A DNA stretch of 56,799 nucleotides from Endotrypanum monterogeii (GCA_000333855.2 CM007344.1:572986-629784), one strand, 5' to 3'; positions 39,737 through 50,589 are shown, numbered from the stretch's first letter. Numbers and translations: made by a program. The notes: generated from the letters alone by a model not told the origin.

Positions 39737-40794
39737 GAGAAACGCGCCTAGTGGTGGTAACTAAAAGAAGAAGAGGGGGAGGGGGGGGGGGCGATGTATG
39801 ACTAAGCCATCGCCATGTATATCGAGAGAAGGGAAGGCGCCTTACTTGGTGAGAAAAGGGTGGAAAGCGGCGTCGGGGACACAGGCGGGTGGGCCTAGTG
39901 AGGGAGGAAATGCTGAAGGGTAAAAAAATCTCCGCACTGATGGGAGGAAGGAGTTATGAAAGCAGTAACGGCGTTCTCGTCGGGGATGTCAGAGGACGCG
40001 TGTGTATGTGTGTGTGTCTGTGTGTGAATATGTGTGAGAGATAGTGAAATGGCGGAGCTCGGAGTGGCGGTCGTGATAGCCACCGAATCAGAGACACCGT
40101 CGTTCGATAGGAACAAATGCGTATCCCCCTCCTCCCGCCCCAGGACAAAGTAGCCCCCCTTTGAAGAAGAAAAAAAAAGATCTGACAGAGGTCAAGTGTG
40201 CCGATGGATGTGGAAGGGGGCCGAGGGAACCCTTCGAAGGGGGACAAGACGTAAACGGAACCAGCGGGGAAAAAAAGTAGAGAGTGAGCAAAGAGTTTTA
40301 ATGAGTTGCGCGCACGTGTGTGTGTGTGTGAAGAGGGGGGTAGGAGTATCACACACAGATACACACAGTCGAGCCAACCAGGGATAGCTGCACACACCCG
40401 CGTACGGTTCAGTCCGGCGCCGCACGCGGCAGCCGTAGCTCGCCCAAGCGCTAATCCTTTCATGAGCAGAATCCAACTGATCGAAGAGAAAGAGGGTGAG
40501 ATCCATGCGAAGACATCGTGCGCATCTTGTCTCGTCAATACTCTCCCTGGGTATTGGCTGTGCGGTGTCGGTGGTATTCAAATCATCTACATGCATCTTC
40601 CTAGACATGTGGTGGTGCTGGCAGCGGTGATGGCGGCGGCGGTGGGTCGCCGAGAACAGAAAAGGAAAGGGAGGAATGCGTGTGGAGTGTGTGCAAACGC
40701 ACTTCACCACAACCACAAACAGAAACACACTCGAACAGCGAAGACATCGTGCGCAACAAAACACAGGAACCTCTTCTCCACGCCCCAAGTCAAC
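39737..40794. other. Spacer between TBCD and VPS34 genes
   Basis: 1.06 kb with G-runs, GT-rich stretches (40001-40024, 40313-40330) and a pyrimidine tract next to VPS34. No gene is seen. Confidence 0.6.
39761..39797 (-). promoter_or_regulatory. Probable spliced-leader acceptor of VPS34
   Basis: On the minus strand a C-run followed by TCTTCTTCTTTTAG ends with AG at plus 39761-39762, giving a 5' UTR of about 24 bases. This is one of the clearest acceptors in the window. Confidence 0.6.
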
Positions 40795-43700
40795 TCAGTA
40801 GCCAGTCTCCTGCACGAGTGACTTGTAGGTTGCGGCCACCGTCCCCCGTTTCACCCTTCCTGGTGGCATGCCTCCTCGCTGTGCGTCTTCGCTGGCGGAC
40901 TCTCCGGTGCCTGCTGCTCGTGCGGCAGGGGGATCTAGCCCCAGCATGGCGTACAGCTCGTTGCGAGCCGCGCGCGTACGTGTGGCGTCGTTGCTGTCCC
41001 ATTGCACCAAAGCCAGCTGCTCCATTGCGCGCTTGCATCCCTCCAGTGAGGCACCCTCGCAGGAGAACGTGCCTGAGGTCAATACCAAGAGCGACGTGTA
41101 CAGATCGGTGGCTACTTTAGCTCGCACCTTGGGATACCTACTGACGATCATCGTCAATGCAAGCGTCCAGGCACCGCGCCGCACCTCGACATCAGGGCTG
41201 CGACACACAGTCGCCAGCAGCGGCACCATCGCTAGAAGCACGATAATGTTCAACGCGAAGTGTTTCAGCTCCTTTCGCAACATTTCCAGAACCACACAAT
41301 GCTGCTCAATCGCGAATATGTTCTCGTTGAAGAGGAGGTCGAGGGTGCGGCTGGCCGGCTTCAGCATGCGTTCCTCGTGCTCATGTGCAGCGAGGACACC
41401 CATCAGGCATGCAGAAAGACGCTTCGGCAAGGCATCCGATGCATCAGTGCTGGTCGCGCCATCACCATGGAAGGCGCGTAGCAGTGCAGCTGCGGCAGGT
41501 CTCCGGACATGCTCGGAAAGGTCGCCCGCAGCCACAATCAAACCCTCCATCGCGGCGGGGGCGAGTGCCACCGGGCAGCGCGTCAGTACGAAGGGACCAA
41601 TGCAGCTGATGACTTCTTGAGTATTCAGCCAAACAATGGAATGACGACCTTCGTCCCCAGCATCTTTGCCCGCAGCCACACCAGGGGTGACCAAACACCG
41701 AAGATGCTCCCGGAACAGGGCGACCTCTGCCCTAATGCTGGCGTGCTCGTCGCGCGAGGAATCAGCGCTACTGTCATTTCCAAACAATGACCCCTTGCCA
41801 CACTGCCCATCAAGCAGCAGGCGAACCAGCACACCACCGGCTACGGCTCGTACACGGTCAAGTTTCTCCAGGACGCACCGCACCACGCCTTGGAGCACGT
41901 GCAGCTCTGTTGTCGCCGTCGAGAGTGGGGTTGCCGGAGTGGCGGACAGGCCATACCTCAGCAAGGAGGGCACCTCCTCGAGCACAGCCAGCCGCACAAA
42001 GGAGCCGACGTCGCCGCGTTTGTCGGTCGCATAGTCCTGCAGCGCTTGCAATACGGTTGTTTCCATTATGTTTGAGTACCACTCCCGTGTAATGCCTGGT
42101 GCGCCGGGATCTAATCGCACGATCACACGCGCCAGTGCGCGCACGGCGTTTCGGCGGGCATCCGCGTCTGCAAGCTCTGGGTTTGCCAGGTCTTCAGCAC
42201 TTAGCAGCGACGAGCGCTGTAGCACGGGCAGAAACGCTTGGAATGCAAGGGGAGCCGATGTGTCACTGGCGGCGTCGTCTGCGCTCGTCGTACCCTTCGG
42301 TGACCACGGTGCATTCAGAAGCGTCGCAGGCAACCCACCGACCGCAGCAAGGTAGCCGCGCCGGCTCAGAACGCGATGCTCCGGCAAGCACCCCTTGTAC
42401 AGTTCCTCTAGCACCTTTCCGTGAAAGGATGGCAAAAATTTCGAGAAGTACGTCTTCGCTACGACACTGAACGTCTCTGCCGCAGTGTGTTGCACCCACT
42501 CCAATATATTCTCCCACGAGTCTTTGAGGAAGGTGAAGACAACAGCGAGGGTGCGCACCTTCTCTACTTTCCCGCCGACTCGGGTCATCTCAACGGTGTT
42601 AGGAAGCGCCAAGGACTGGTTAGCGATAGCTTGAAGCATCATGCAGCATGCTTGCCGAATGTATGCACCTCCGCGTGCGCTGAAGCCGCGAGACGACTCC
42701 AGTGCGGTCAGTATTCCGATCAACTGCACCAAATGGCTCTCTCCCCACAGAGACGACGGGAGACTGCGAATGACCTCGGCGATGGCGAGGATGGCACCAT
42801 GACGCGTCGCCACCGTCGTGTCTTCCACTCGTCTCAGCAACTCCGGTAGCACCTCCTCGAGGATCGTAGCGACAGGCTCACGGGTAGCAACGAGCCCGAG
42901 CGCAGCGGCGGCCATTTGGCGCACATTGCGGTCCCAGTGAAGGAGTTTTCTGCCAACGAGCTCCCGCAACATCCCATCTCGATACGTGTCATACTGCGCG
43001 ATCATTGGAGCTACCACCGTGTACGCGTGTCGCAGGGAAGCAACCGAGAAGAAGTCTACAGCTGTCACTAGCTCAATGCCGTGCTCGAAATTGCCGAGAC
43101 GACCGACGCACTCCTGAAAGGCTGCGGCCGCCGCCCGGCGCACGTTCACCTCGCGATCAAAAAGGGCTGTCACGACAAGCGCAACACTCAGCTGGTGCAC
43201 ATGAATGGTTAGGTCGTTAGCGTCGTAGGCGCGCGCCACGGACCAGCAGGTGTAGCACGCGGCATCTCGCACGTGCGTCCCTACACTGTACGTGCCCCTG
43301 CTGAGATCGTACACCAGGCCCTCGGCAACCAAGGGCACTATCTTTGGTAGCAATGTTGTGCTCACAAGGCTGCGGCGGCACAACTCCGCGACTGCGAGAA
43401 GACCACCGTGCCAGTGGGTGTCGCTGTAGACGTTTTTGAAGGCCTCGAGTACCGCCCCCATTACTTCCTCGCCAAGCGCACCAGGCAGTCGCTCGCAAAC
43501 GCGGCCAATGCCCTTTGCTGCACTCCACCGCACGACTGTGTCCTTGTGTCCAATAGCTTGCAGAAGTAGTCCGATCCCAGTCTCTAGACTCTCCTCGTCT
43601 CCGTCAAAACCAACATCATTGTCCACGTCTTTCATTTCTTCTTCCGGCTGTGCGTCCAGCGGTGCCGCACCGTCGAGGTTGTGGCTAATGGATGCGATAT

Positions 43701-45039
43701 GCCGACTGTAGCGCCATTCTGCCCGGCGGCGCCTCAGCATGCACAGCACCAACCGCTGACCCACCTTCACCGCTGTCTTGGAGAGGAGGCTATCGTTAGG
43801 GTGCTGTTCGAAGACAGATGCTACGCATGCGAGTAGGCGAGGCGCGAAGCCCACGAGTTCCTCCCGTTGGCCGAGCTTCATTGTTTTCGCTATGGCAAGC
43901 AGAACGCCAGGCAGCAGAAAGGGCTGCGACAGGAGGGAGCTGAAGGTGCGCTGCGTGCCCTCGGCAAGAAAGGCCCACCGTGCTCCCTGTGGTGCTTTCA
44001 TCTCGACTTCGGCAGCTGAAGACGAAGCTGACTCCAGGAGAAAAGCGGCGAAGTCAAGAAAAAGAGCTCGATGCCGCGCGCTGTCGGGGCGCGTGAGCAG
44101 GCGACCGAGGAGAAAGGCTGCCGCCTCACGGCACTTCGATGTGTCTGCAAGGAAGCGGCATGCGGTGAGGAGAGTCGCGTCCGACAGGGGCATCCGCGCC
44201 GCCACTCCCGCAGTGCCCCCTTCATCGGTTTCGTGAGTGTCAATTCGAGCTAAGGAAAACGGCACAAGGACGAGGTTAGAAAGCCACAACAGCAGGCAAT
44301 AGCGCACTTCCCATTCCCGCTGCCGTGTTGCGTCGGTCACCCACAGCTGAAGCGTATAGAAGACATCTTCGTAGTGCCCCACGTCGTTGGGGAAATGACT
44401 TGTGCAGCATTTCTCTCCAGCAGTCTTGATAACGCTGTAGAGGGCCTTACAAACGACATGCAGCGGCGCCTTGGGGGCGTCCGTGTCAAACATGGTCAAA
44501 TCCTGGCCCAAGGAGCTTTCCACCACCAGCGTCTGCGTGGCTGGTGCCGCTGCTGCTGCCGTCGTCGTCGTCGTCGTCGTCGCTGTCGCCAGAAGCGGCG
44601 GTGCAGAAGCCACGCCAGCAGCATTGGAAGATGTCAGAGCTTCGTCAGACCTCTCCCCTCCAGGCCGTGCTTCGCGTGACCACACCTCCGCAGCACTGGG
44701 CAGGTAGCGGAGAAGCAAATCTACGAGAGGCTGCATCAGCACCTCCAAGTATGGGTGCAAGAGGTGCGGACTGTCCTGGTAGCGACCGATTATGTTAATG
44801 AAACGCCCCTCCAGCATGGCCGCTACCCCGTTGGGGTCCTGACCAACGGAGGGCAAAAGCTCTTCACTTGTCGGCGGCAGTAGCTCTGCAGCGCGGGCAA
44901 GGAGCGCGGCACACTCTGCCTCCTCTTCGAAGAACGATGGATCACACATTTCGTCGCCATCACTATGGTCTAGTGTGTTTGCGTCGACGGCGACGGAGCC
45001 GTCATTCTCAGCGTCCGGCACATCACCTAGGCTGGCCAT
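40795..45039 (-). CDS. TBCD: Tubulin-specific chaperone D (cofactor D)
   Basis: A 1414-residue HEAT-repeat protein matching tubulin cofactor D. The conserved central block includes the HEAT helices DREVNVRRAAAAAFQECVGR, the segment VTAVDFFSVASLRHAYTVVA and KLLHWDRNVRQMAAAALGLV (human TBCD: ISHWDGVIRELAARAL). In other eukaryotes it captures beta-tubulin from cofactor A, joins cofactors C and E and the Arl2 GTPase, and assembles or disassembles alpha/beta-tubulin dimers in the cytosol. Human TBCD is 1192 residues; extra length here is in Ala/Thr/Ser-rich inserts, including a short Thr/Ala run coded by a (GTC)n repeat near 44560-44583. The frame opens at TTG 45228; the first ATG is 45037-45039. 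Confidence 0.9.
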   Translation of the reverse strand: MASLGDVPDAENDGSVAVDANTLDHSDGDEMCDPSFFEEEAECAALLARAAELLPPTSEELLPSVGQDPNGVAAMLEGRFINIIGRYQDSPHLLHPYLEVLMQPLVDLLLRYLPSAAEVWSREARPGGERSDEALTSSNAAGVASAPPLLATATTTTTTTAAAAAPATQTLVVESSLGQDLTMFDTDAPKAPLHVVCKALYSVIKTAGEKCCTSHFPNDVGHYEDVFYTLQLWVTDATRQREWEVRYCLLLWLSNLVLVPFSLARIDTHETDEGGTAGVAARMPLSDATLLTACRFLADTSKCREAAAFLLGRLLTRPDSARHRALFLDFAAFLLESASSSAAEVEMKAPQGARWAFLAEGTQRTFSSLLSQPFLLPGVLLAIAKTMKLGQREELVGFAPRLLACVASVFEQHPNDSLLSKTAVKVGQRLVLCMLRRRRAEWRYSRHIASISHNLDGAAPLDAQPEEEMKDVDNDVGFDGDEESLETGIGLLLQAIGHKDTVVRWSAAKGIGRVCERLPGALGEEVMGAVLEAFKNVYSDTHWHGGLLAVAELCRRSLVSTTLLPKIVPLVAEGLVYDLSRGTYSVGTHVRDAACYTCWSVARAYDANDLTIHVHQLSVALVVTALFDREVNVRRAAAAAFQECVGRLGNFEHGIELVTAVDFFSVASLRHAYTVVAPMIAQYDTYRDGMLRELVGRKLLHWDRNVRQMAAAALGLVATREPVATILEEVLPELLRRVEDTTVATRHGAILAIAEVIRSLPSSLWGESHLVQLIGILTALESSRGFSARGGAYIRQACCMMLQAIANQSLALPNTVEMTRVGGKVEKVRTLAVVFTFLKDSWENILEWVQHTAAETFSVVAKTYFSKFLPSFHGKVLEELYKGCLPEHRVLSRRGYLAAVGGLPATLLNAPWSPKGTTSADDAASDTSAPLAFQAFLPVLQRSSLLSAEDLANPELADADARRNAVRALARVIVRLDPGAPGITREWYSNIMETTVLQALQDYATDKRGDVGSFVRLAVLEEVPSLLRYGLSATPATPLSTATTELHVLQGVVRCVLEKLDRVRAVAGGVLVRLLLDGQCGKGSLFGNDSSADSSRDEHASIRAEVALFREHLRCLVTPGVAAGKDAGDEGRHSIVWLNTQEVISCIGPFVLTRCPVALAPAAMEGLIVAAGDLSEHVRRPAAAALLRAFHGDGATSTDASDALPKRLSACLMGVLAAHEHEERMLKPASRTLDLLFNENIFAIEQHCVVLEMLRKELKHFALNIIVLLAMVPLLATVCRSPDVEVRRGAWTLALTMIVSRYPKVRAKVATDLYTSLLVLTSGTFSCEGASLEGCKRAMEQLALVQWDSNDATRTRAARNELYAMLGLDPPAARAAGTGESASEDAQRGGMPPGRVKRGTVAATYKSLVQETGY

Positions 45040-46048
45040 CACCAGAGCTGCCGCAGGGCTATCCGCAGTCAGAGGTACCCTATTTGTGCCAAGCGACGGC
45101 GTCAGATGAAGACAGGGTTTATGGTTTTGCAAATGGAGGCGTAAGGTCAGAACGCCGAGCGTCAGGCACTGCGGTGTCAGCGGCTGTGTGAGATGTGCAC
45201 GATGGGCGACGCTATTCACTTCCTCCAAGAGTACTGCCTACCGTGAAAAGAAGAATGAGGGGATGGGGGGATTCGGTTGCTATCGAGAAGGGGGAAGAAA
45301 TAATTGAGAAATATCACAGTGAGCAGCGATGACAACAAAATAAATCAATGAAAAGAGGGCGCCAACCACAGTGAGAGACACCAGGGACAGAGAAAGAGGG
45401 AAGAAGGGAAAGGGAGGCAAAGGACAAAATCATTTGGGCGGATATTCCAGCGAACATCGGTGCATTCAGCTCAGTCAACCTACAATGCATATCATGCTCT
45501 TTTTTTTTTTGGAGTGGGGGGGGGGGAGACTGTCCAACGCCGCGAACTTGGTAAGGTGAGCGCGTGGGTATGAGCGTCTGCTTCTGGATGTCACTGCGCA
45601 ACCTCAAAGCTCTCAACCCGCTCGCTGCCCCCTTCCCTCCTCCTCCCCCTTTCTTTTTTTTTCGGCAAAAAGACTGAGCACTCTAATGGCCAGTTGATTT
45701 GAATGATCAGTGCATCACCCGGTCCGTCACCGAGACGGATGATACGTCAACAGCGTACGTTATCCTAGTGTTCATGATTTTCACGCCATTGATTTTTCTC
45801 GGGGTAGAGGTCAGAGTGCATGCCCGCGAACCCAATGCAGTCGCACACGTGTGTAGAAGCAAAAGCACATACAAACCTCAGGTGAAGGGAAACGATATGA
45901 GCAAGGTTGGAAGGTGGCACGCCTAGACACACCCACAGAAAGAAGAAGGAATATGTGCGATAGAAAGCTCATCTCACTGAAACCCAATGAAATGAGATAG
46001 GGACACGCGTACACCGAGGAGAAATAGAATCCCGCATGTGCATGTGTA
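45040..46048. other. Spacer between dehydrogenase and TBCD genes
   Basis: 1.0 kb. The first ~190 bases are open in the TBCD frame but lack an ATG. The remainder has T-runs (45501-45510), G-runs (45517-45526) and no further gene. Confidence 0.6.
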
Positions 46049-46828
46049 CTACTTGGATGCCATGCGGGTTGCTCCGTCTAGGCGGATGCACTCGCCGTTC
46101 ATGTATCGGTTTGAGAAAAGGAAGGCAACCAAGTGGGAGAACTCGTCGGGCTTGCCCAGGCGGGACGGATAAGGGACTGTAGCCCCCAGCGCAGCACCCA
46201 AGTCAGGCGGTAGCAGCGGCGTTTCCATGATACCGGGGCAAATGGTGTTGACACGAATCCGCTTCGCAGCAAACTCGCGGGCCAAAGGAAGTGTGAGACT
46301 CACGATGCCGCCCTTGCTGGCCGAGTAGGCGGCCTGGCCAATCTGACCTTCGTAAGCGGCCACACTCGCGGTGTTGACAATAACCCCCCTGTCTTCGTGA
46401 TCGCCGATCGGCGCAGTGTTCCTCTGCATCGCCTCTGCAGCCAGTCGGCACACGTTGAACGTACCAATAAGGTTCACCTGCACCGTCCTGGCAAAGAGGT
46501 CGAGGGGGTGGGCGCCAGAGCGGCCGACTGTCTTCGCTGCTGGGCAAATACCCGCACAGTTGACCGCGCCGAAAAGTGACTTGCCAGCGAACTCTTCCGC
46601 CGCCTTGATGGCTGCCTGCACCTCGGCCTCGCTACACACATCCGCAACAACGAATCTGCCGTCGATTTCCTTTGCAACCTGCTCGCCTCTCGAGGCGTCT
46701 CGATCAAGCAACGTCACTCGAGCCCCGCATTGCGAGAGAAATCGCGCTGTGGCAGCGCCAAGCCCGGATGCCCCACCGGTCACCAGTACGGGGCGGCCGG
46801 CAATCGACTGAACGTACGCGGATTGCAT
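46049..46828 (-). CDS. HSD17B10-like short-chain dehydrogenase (3-hydroxyacyl-CoA dehydrogenase type II)
   Basis: A 259-residue classical SDR. The NAD-binding motif TGGASGLG is at 17-24, with D42 after the second strand favouring NAD; N90-C-A-G follows, and the catalytic set is S155, Y168 and K172 (YSASK). The C-terminal stretch RLGKPDEFSHLVAFLFSN and NGECIRLDGATRM is very close to human HSD17B10, which oxidises short branched 3-hydroxyacyl-CoA in isoleucine breakdown in mitochondria and is also part of animal mitochondrial RNase P. The metabolic role is the likelier one here. I see no clear glycosomal signal (it ends ASK). The frame opens at TTG 46885; the ATG at 46826-46828 is preferred because a clear splice acceptor lies between them. 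Confidence 0.85.
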   Translation of the reverse strand: MQSAYVQSIAGRPVLVTGGASGLGAATARFLSQCGARVTLLDRDASRGEQVAKEIDGRFVVADVCSEAEVQAAIKAAEEFAGKSLFGAVNCAGICPAAKTVGRSGAHPLDLFARTVQVNLIGTFNVCRLAAEAMQRNTAPIGDHEDRGVIVNTASVAAYEGQIGQAAYSASKGGIVSLTLPLAREFAAKRIRVNTICPGIMETPLLPPDLGAALGATVPYPSRLGKPDEFSHLVAFLFSNRYMNGECIRLDGATRMASK

Positions 46829-46904
46829 AGCTCTCTCTACGCAAAAATGGACAAGGTAGAAGAGAGGTGACAACACGGCAGGCAAGTTTTACCGTGCGGA
46901 AAAT

Positions 46905-46945
46905 CTGAGGGAGGGGGGGGGGAAGCGATACGGGAAAGGATGACG
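46905..46945 (-). promoter_or_regulatory. Probable spliced-leader acceptor of the dehydrogenase gene
   Basis: On the minus strand a tract of C/T ending CCTCCCTCAG has its AG at plus 46905-46906, about 76 bases upstream of the ATG at 46828. It lies upstream of the non-ATG opening of the frame at 46885, but the first ATG in the predicted mRNA frame remains 46828. Confidence 0.6.
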
Positions 46946-47509
46946 AGGGCTCGGGTGAGCAGTACTCGAGGGCGAGCTTCGTCACGAATGATGCGACAAC
47001 TCACAGCCTGGTTGTCGCTCTTTTTTTTTCTGTTGCGGTTGCCTAGCAGGAAAAAGAAGAGCTAGGGAAAAAAAGGGCTACGTCGGAAACACGTAAAGCC
47101 AAATAACAGGAGGGGAAGGGATCAAAGAATAAGCGGCAACACGGAAAATCGAGTTGCGCAATCGATGCAGACAGAACTCGGGGTCTAACAGGGGGGATTG
47201 GGCGGGAGGGAGAAAAAGAAGAGGGCGTAAGGATGGAGTTATCTTGAAGATGATGCACTCTTCATGAAGACTGAAAGTGTGTGCTTTTTTTTTTTTGCAT
47301 TGGATCCACTGGAGGATATGGACGTGTAAGCGCGCATGTATGTGTGCGTGAAATTCGCGCAGTGAGGACAGTAGCCCTTCACTCACCTCCTGCAGGTGAA
47401 GCAATACATAATCAGCACAAAAGCATAGCACCCTAAAAACAGCAAAAAAAAAGCGTTAGTACTTCTTGCCCGAGACGCACCAGAGCATTCGTGTCAGATT
47501 GCATCATGG

Positions 47510-47526
47510 ATATATATATATATATA
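47510..47526. repeat. (AT)n microsatellite
   Basis: About 8 AT units downstream of the BolA-like gene. Confidence 0.9.
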
Positions 47527-47867
47527 CTGTCTCTGGTCGAATATTATCACATTACTGGAACTCCATCACACTTCTTCCCTCTCCTCGCGCCCACCACACA
47601 CTGAATTTTGTCCGGCCCCCTTGACATTGCGGATGCTCACCCCAAATCCACCGAATTCAGGCGGAAGGCGCAGTACTTCTCAGCCTCATAAAATACATCA
47701 AGAAAGAGGGGGCTCGAGCAAATATGTATTCCTTTAGAGGCGTTAGCAGACCAGTGCACACGGAAGCACACACACACACACAGAAAGCTGGGGGTATTCA
47801 CCCACGAAAGACACTCGGTACGGGTCTCTGACCCACACTATAGGAATCAATTTTTTTTTCTTTGTTT

Positions 47868-48134
47868 CTACTTGCTCTTTGTATTTAACGTGAAGCCGTG
47901 GATGGCACTAATTTCTTCCTTCAAGACAGTATTGACTAGGCGATGTTGCTGAATGAGTGTTTGCCCCTCAAAAACGGGTGAAACGATGTCGATATGAAAG
48001 AAGCTACCACATCCGGAGCTGGCGTCGACGACCTGGAGAGACTCGATCGGCTGCAGTGCCGCACTCGATTTCAGCTTTGCCTGGATGTCAGCCGCCGTGT
48101 GAGCGGCGAGGAGGTGTGGCGCAAACCGAAGCAT
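47868..48134 (-). CDS. BolA-like protein (BOLA3 type)
   Basis: An 88-residue protein covering the BolA fold: LQVVDASSGCGSFFHIDIVS with C42, then QQHRLVNTVLKEEISAIHGF with H64. These match the SGGCG...QQHQMVN signature of mitochondrial BOLA3-type proteins, where the Cys and the invariant His help ligate a [2Fe-2S] cluster with a monothiol glutaredoxin. The family delivers iron-sulfur clusters to mitochondrial lipoate synthase and respiratory proteins. The short N-terminal part (MLRFAPHLLAAHTAAD) could be a targeting peptide. Length is normal for a minimal BolA protein. Confidence 0.9.
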   Translation of the reverse strand: MLRFAPHLLAAHTAADIQAKLKSSAALQPIESLQVVDASSGCGSFFHIDIVSPVFEGQTLIQQHRLVNTVLKEEISAIHGFTLNTKSK

Positions 48135-48140
48135 TCGCGC

Positions 48141-48165
48141 CTAGAGGAAGACAGGAGAGTCGGAT
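48141..48165 (-). promoter_or_regulatory. Probable spliced-leader acceptor of the BolA-like gene
   Basis: On the minus strand CTCTCCTGTCTTCCTCTAG ends with AG at plus 48141-48142, only about 6 bases before the ATG at 48134. Confidence 0.45.
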
Positions 48166-48318
48166 GCCCAGTGGGATTGATGTCTAGAGACCCCCGATAC
48201 GGTGTGAAGGGGAGTGCGTATATGTGTTTGTATTGGGAATTGGGGGAAGCGGAGGATGCGCTATCTGAGAGGGCGAGGAATTGCGATGGTAGATACGAGA
48301 AAAGATGAACCAGTATGT

Positions 48319-48340
48319 TATATATATATATATATATATA
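48319..48340. repeat. (TA)n microsatellite
   Basis: Eleven TA units about 185 bases upstream of the BolA-like ATG. Confidence 0.95.
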
Positions 48341-49557
48341 CAGCGAACGAGACGGAATGCAAATGAGACGACCCCTGAAGTAAAAGCAGAGAGATAGCAG
48401 AACTACCGCGGCTCTTCAATGAGTCCACCACACGCCCAGTGGCGTTTTGTGCACTCCCTCTTCAGCGAAAGGACCCGCTGTGAGCGGTACACCTCGCATA
48501 TCATCTACCGAAAAAAAAAAATGCTACTTCTCTCGAGGTCAAGATGTGAATGGCGACGGCAGCTCTTGTGGTGGGTGCACCAATGTCCCCCCCTCCTGTC
48601 TTCGGGAACCGTTTCCCAGTACTGTTGGTTGCAGACGCTCAATCAGCCGTAGTGGAGGTTTAAAAACTTGACTTACCTGTAGTGTACATGAAACACGCGC
48701 GGTAAAGGTTTGGGATAACGGCTCTAGAGAGTCAACCTACGTGCAACGGTGACACCACCACATTTCACTCGAGGTGTGCAGCGGCGTCAGTCATCTGTTT
48801 CTTCAGTGAAGCAGAGAAAGAAAGGGAGAGGCACATCACTGGGTGACACCGTTTGGGGTCTTGAAGCACGTCGAACGCATTTAGAGCTTGTTGCTGTAGT
48901 ACCCTCCATCCGTTCCGCCGGTGGAGAGCGAGAGAAAACCTTCCCTCGTAACTCGCCCACAGTTGGTGTGGTGTGCGTTGATAAAGCCCCCAGAAGGCGT
49001 GGCACAAGTGCTCGTGAGCCTCATGAGACCAGAGGAAGGGCTTGTGTCCTTTTGATAAATCACGCATGGGGCGAAGAGCGCGAAGCAATCATCGGCGCTT
49101 GAGACGCCCCATCCACCTCCACACACGAAAAAAAAAAGGAGGAGCAACTAGCGAGCACTTCAACAGCATAACATACTCAACAGTGCGTGCTTTTATTCTG
49201 TCTATGGTATTCCTCTCGTCTCTCGCCCCGAGGAGTGCGTCAAGGGCTACCGGAGGAGGATGGCATTACAGTGTGCGATCATTCGTAAGTGTGGGGTCAC
49301 TCATTACTTATGATGGCCGAGTAGCAGACTTGCAGATATGCATCATGAGGAAGAGCGTAGTCACGATATTAAAGGGGAAATGAAGAAGGGGTGACAGTAA
49401 TCAAGAATCTAGTCAGCACTGTCGGGTTCCGCGCGGCCACCTCATAAGGCCTCCTCTGCTCGCCGACCACAGATACTCAAACAGGTGCGCAGAGGTCGGC
49501 AGATTGGCCGTCGACACATCAGTCCCCTCGAAGGGACGTCTTTTTTTTCCCCCGTTG

Positions 49558-49591
49558 ATATATATCTATATATATATATCTATATATATAT
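49558..49591. repeat. Interrupted (TA)n microsatellite
   Basis: TA units with two single-C interruptions. Confidence 0.9.
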
Positions 49592-49716
49592 AATTTTTTG
49601 TTTTGTTTTTTTTGGAGGAGGAATTTGAATTATTGAAATCAGTAAAATGACGGGAAGACACAGAGAAAGGCGAAGCAATCAAAAAAGTCTCCAGGTGAAG
49701 GTACGACAGCGCGCAA

Positions 49717-49773
49717 GAGGGAGGAAGAGAGGGAGGGAGGGAGGGAGGGAGGGAGGGGGGGAGGGAGGGAGGG
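49717..49773. repeat. (GGGA)n purine repeat
   Basis: Tandem GGGA units with a central G-run; on the sense strand this is (TCCC)n, a pyrimidine tract within the region downstream of uL24. Confidence 0.9.
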
Positions 49774-50079
49774 GCCTTCAGATCTGCCTCCTCCCCCCCC
49801 CCCCTTGAAGCGAAAAAACACCACCACCACCACTTTTTGTCCCTCATTCAGACAGCAAACGCTCCTTACTTGTCTACGCTCTCTTCCCTCAGACCAGCCG
49901 CGCACGAGGCTTTGCATTGGTGCAATTGACGCGCAGTCGTTTCTGAAGAAAGAAACAAAACACAGTCAGCGACATCGTAACCGGAGGGGGGAGAAAAATG
50001 TGTGGGTTTTATTATGGGACGCACCCTCGTCTCCCACGCACTCATCCCTCCCTTCACCGTATCGTTCAAGGCGAGCACC

Positions 50080-50511
50080 TCAGTCCATCTGCTGCATGGC
50101 CTTATCCGCGGCGCTGATCTTGCCCTTGCCCTTGTCGGACTTGGACGAGCGGTCCTTGCGCTCCAGGATGGCCTTGCGGTGGTGCGTCAGCTTCATCTTC
50201 GTGATCTCGACGTTGGAGGGGTGGATGCCGACGGCCACAGTGGAACCGTTCGCCTTCTCGCGGTTCACCTTATCGATGTGGATGACCCATTTGAGGCGGT
50301 AGCACGCCGTCACCTTACCCTCACGGCCCTTGAAGGTGCCGCGCTTCACGATGACCTCGTCGTCCTTGCGCACAGGCATGGCACGGACGTTGTACTTGGC
50401 GCGAAGCTCCTTGGAGAGCGGGGCGCTCATGAGGACACGGCGCACATGGCTCGGTGCCTGGAAGTGCGCACGGCGAGCCTTGCGGCGGGAACCACACTTG
50501 ATGCTGACCAT
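50080..50511 (-). CDS. RPL26: Large-subunit ribosomal protein uL24 (L26)
   Basis: A 143-residue protein, full length for eukaryotic uL24. The start [20 protein letters not shown] and the segment [21 protein letters not shown] are typical of L26, followed by the KOW motif ([18 protein letters not shown]). It assembles near the polypeptide exit side of the 60S subunit. The Lys/Ser-rich C-terminal tail is family-typical. GC-rich third positions indicate the highly expressed codon pattern of ribosomal protein genes. Only one copy lies in this window. Confidence 0.97.
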   Translation of the reverse strand: MVSIKCGSRRKARRAHFQAPSHVRRVLMSAPLSKELRAKYNVRAMPVRKDDEVIVKRGTFKGREGKVTACYRLKWVIHIDKVNREKANGSTVAVGIHPSNVEITKMKLTHHRKAILERKDRSSKSDKGKGKISAADKAMQQMD

Positions 50512-50517
50512 TTTGTC

Positions 50518-50533
50518 CTATGAGGGAAGAGAT
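50518..50533 (-). promoter_or_regulatory. Possible spliced-leader acceptor of uL24
   Basis: On the minus strand TCTCTTCCCTCATAG ends with AG at plus 50518-50519, only 6-7 bases before the ATG. A longer 5' UTR from an upstream AG is possible. Confidence 0.4.
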
Positions 50534-50559
50534 ACCGGTCGGAGACTTCAATATTGAAT

Positions 50560-50589
50560 GTATATATATATGTGTGTGTGTGTGTGTGT
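50560..50589. repeat. (TA)n(TG)n microsatellite
   Basis: About six TA units continuous with about nine TG units, close upstream of uL24. Confidence 0.95.

Larger units (their letters stand above)
46829..47867. other. Spacer between BolA-like and dehydrogenase genes
   Basis: 1.04 kb with a G-run at 46911-46921, T-runs, a TA repeat at 47510-47526 and a short CA repeat near 47768-47781. No gene is seen. Confidence 0.6.
48135..50079. other. Spacer between uL24 and BolA-like genes
   Basis: 1.94 kb with TA tracts (48319-48340, 49558-49591), a GGGA-type repeat (49717-49773) and C/G runs. A minus-strand frame from an ATG at 49067 to 48765 (100 codons) has ordinary-looking composition but mixed third positions, so I do not call it a gene. 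It probably holds the uL24 3' UTR. Confidence 0.5.
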
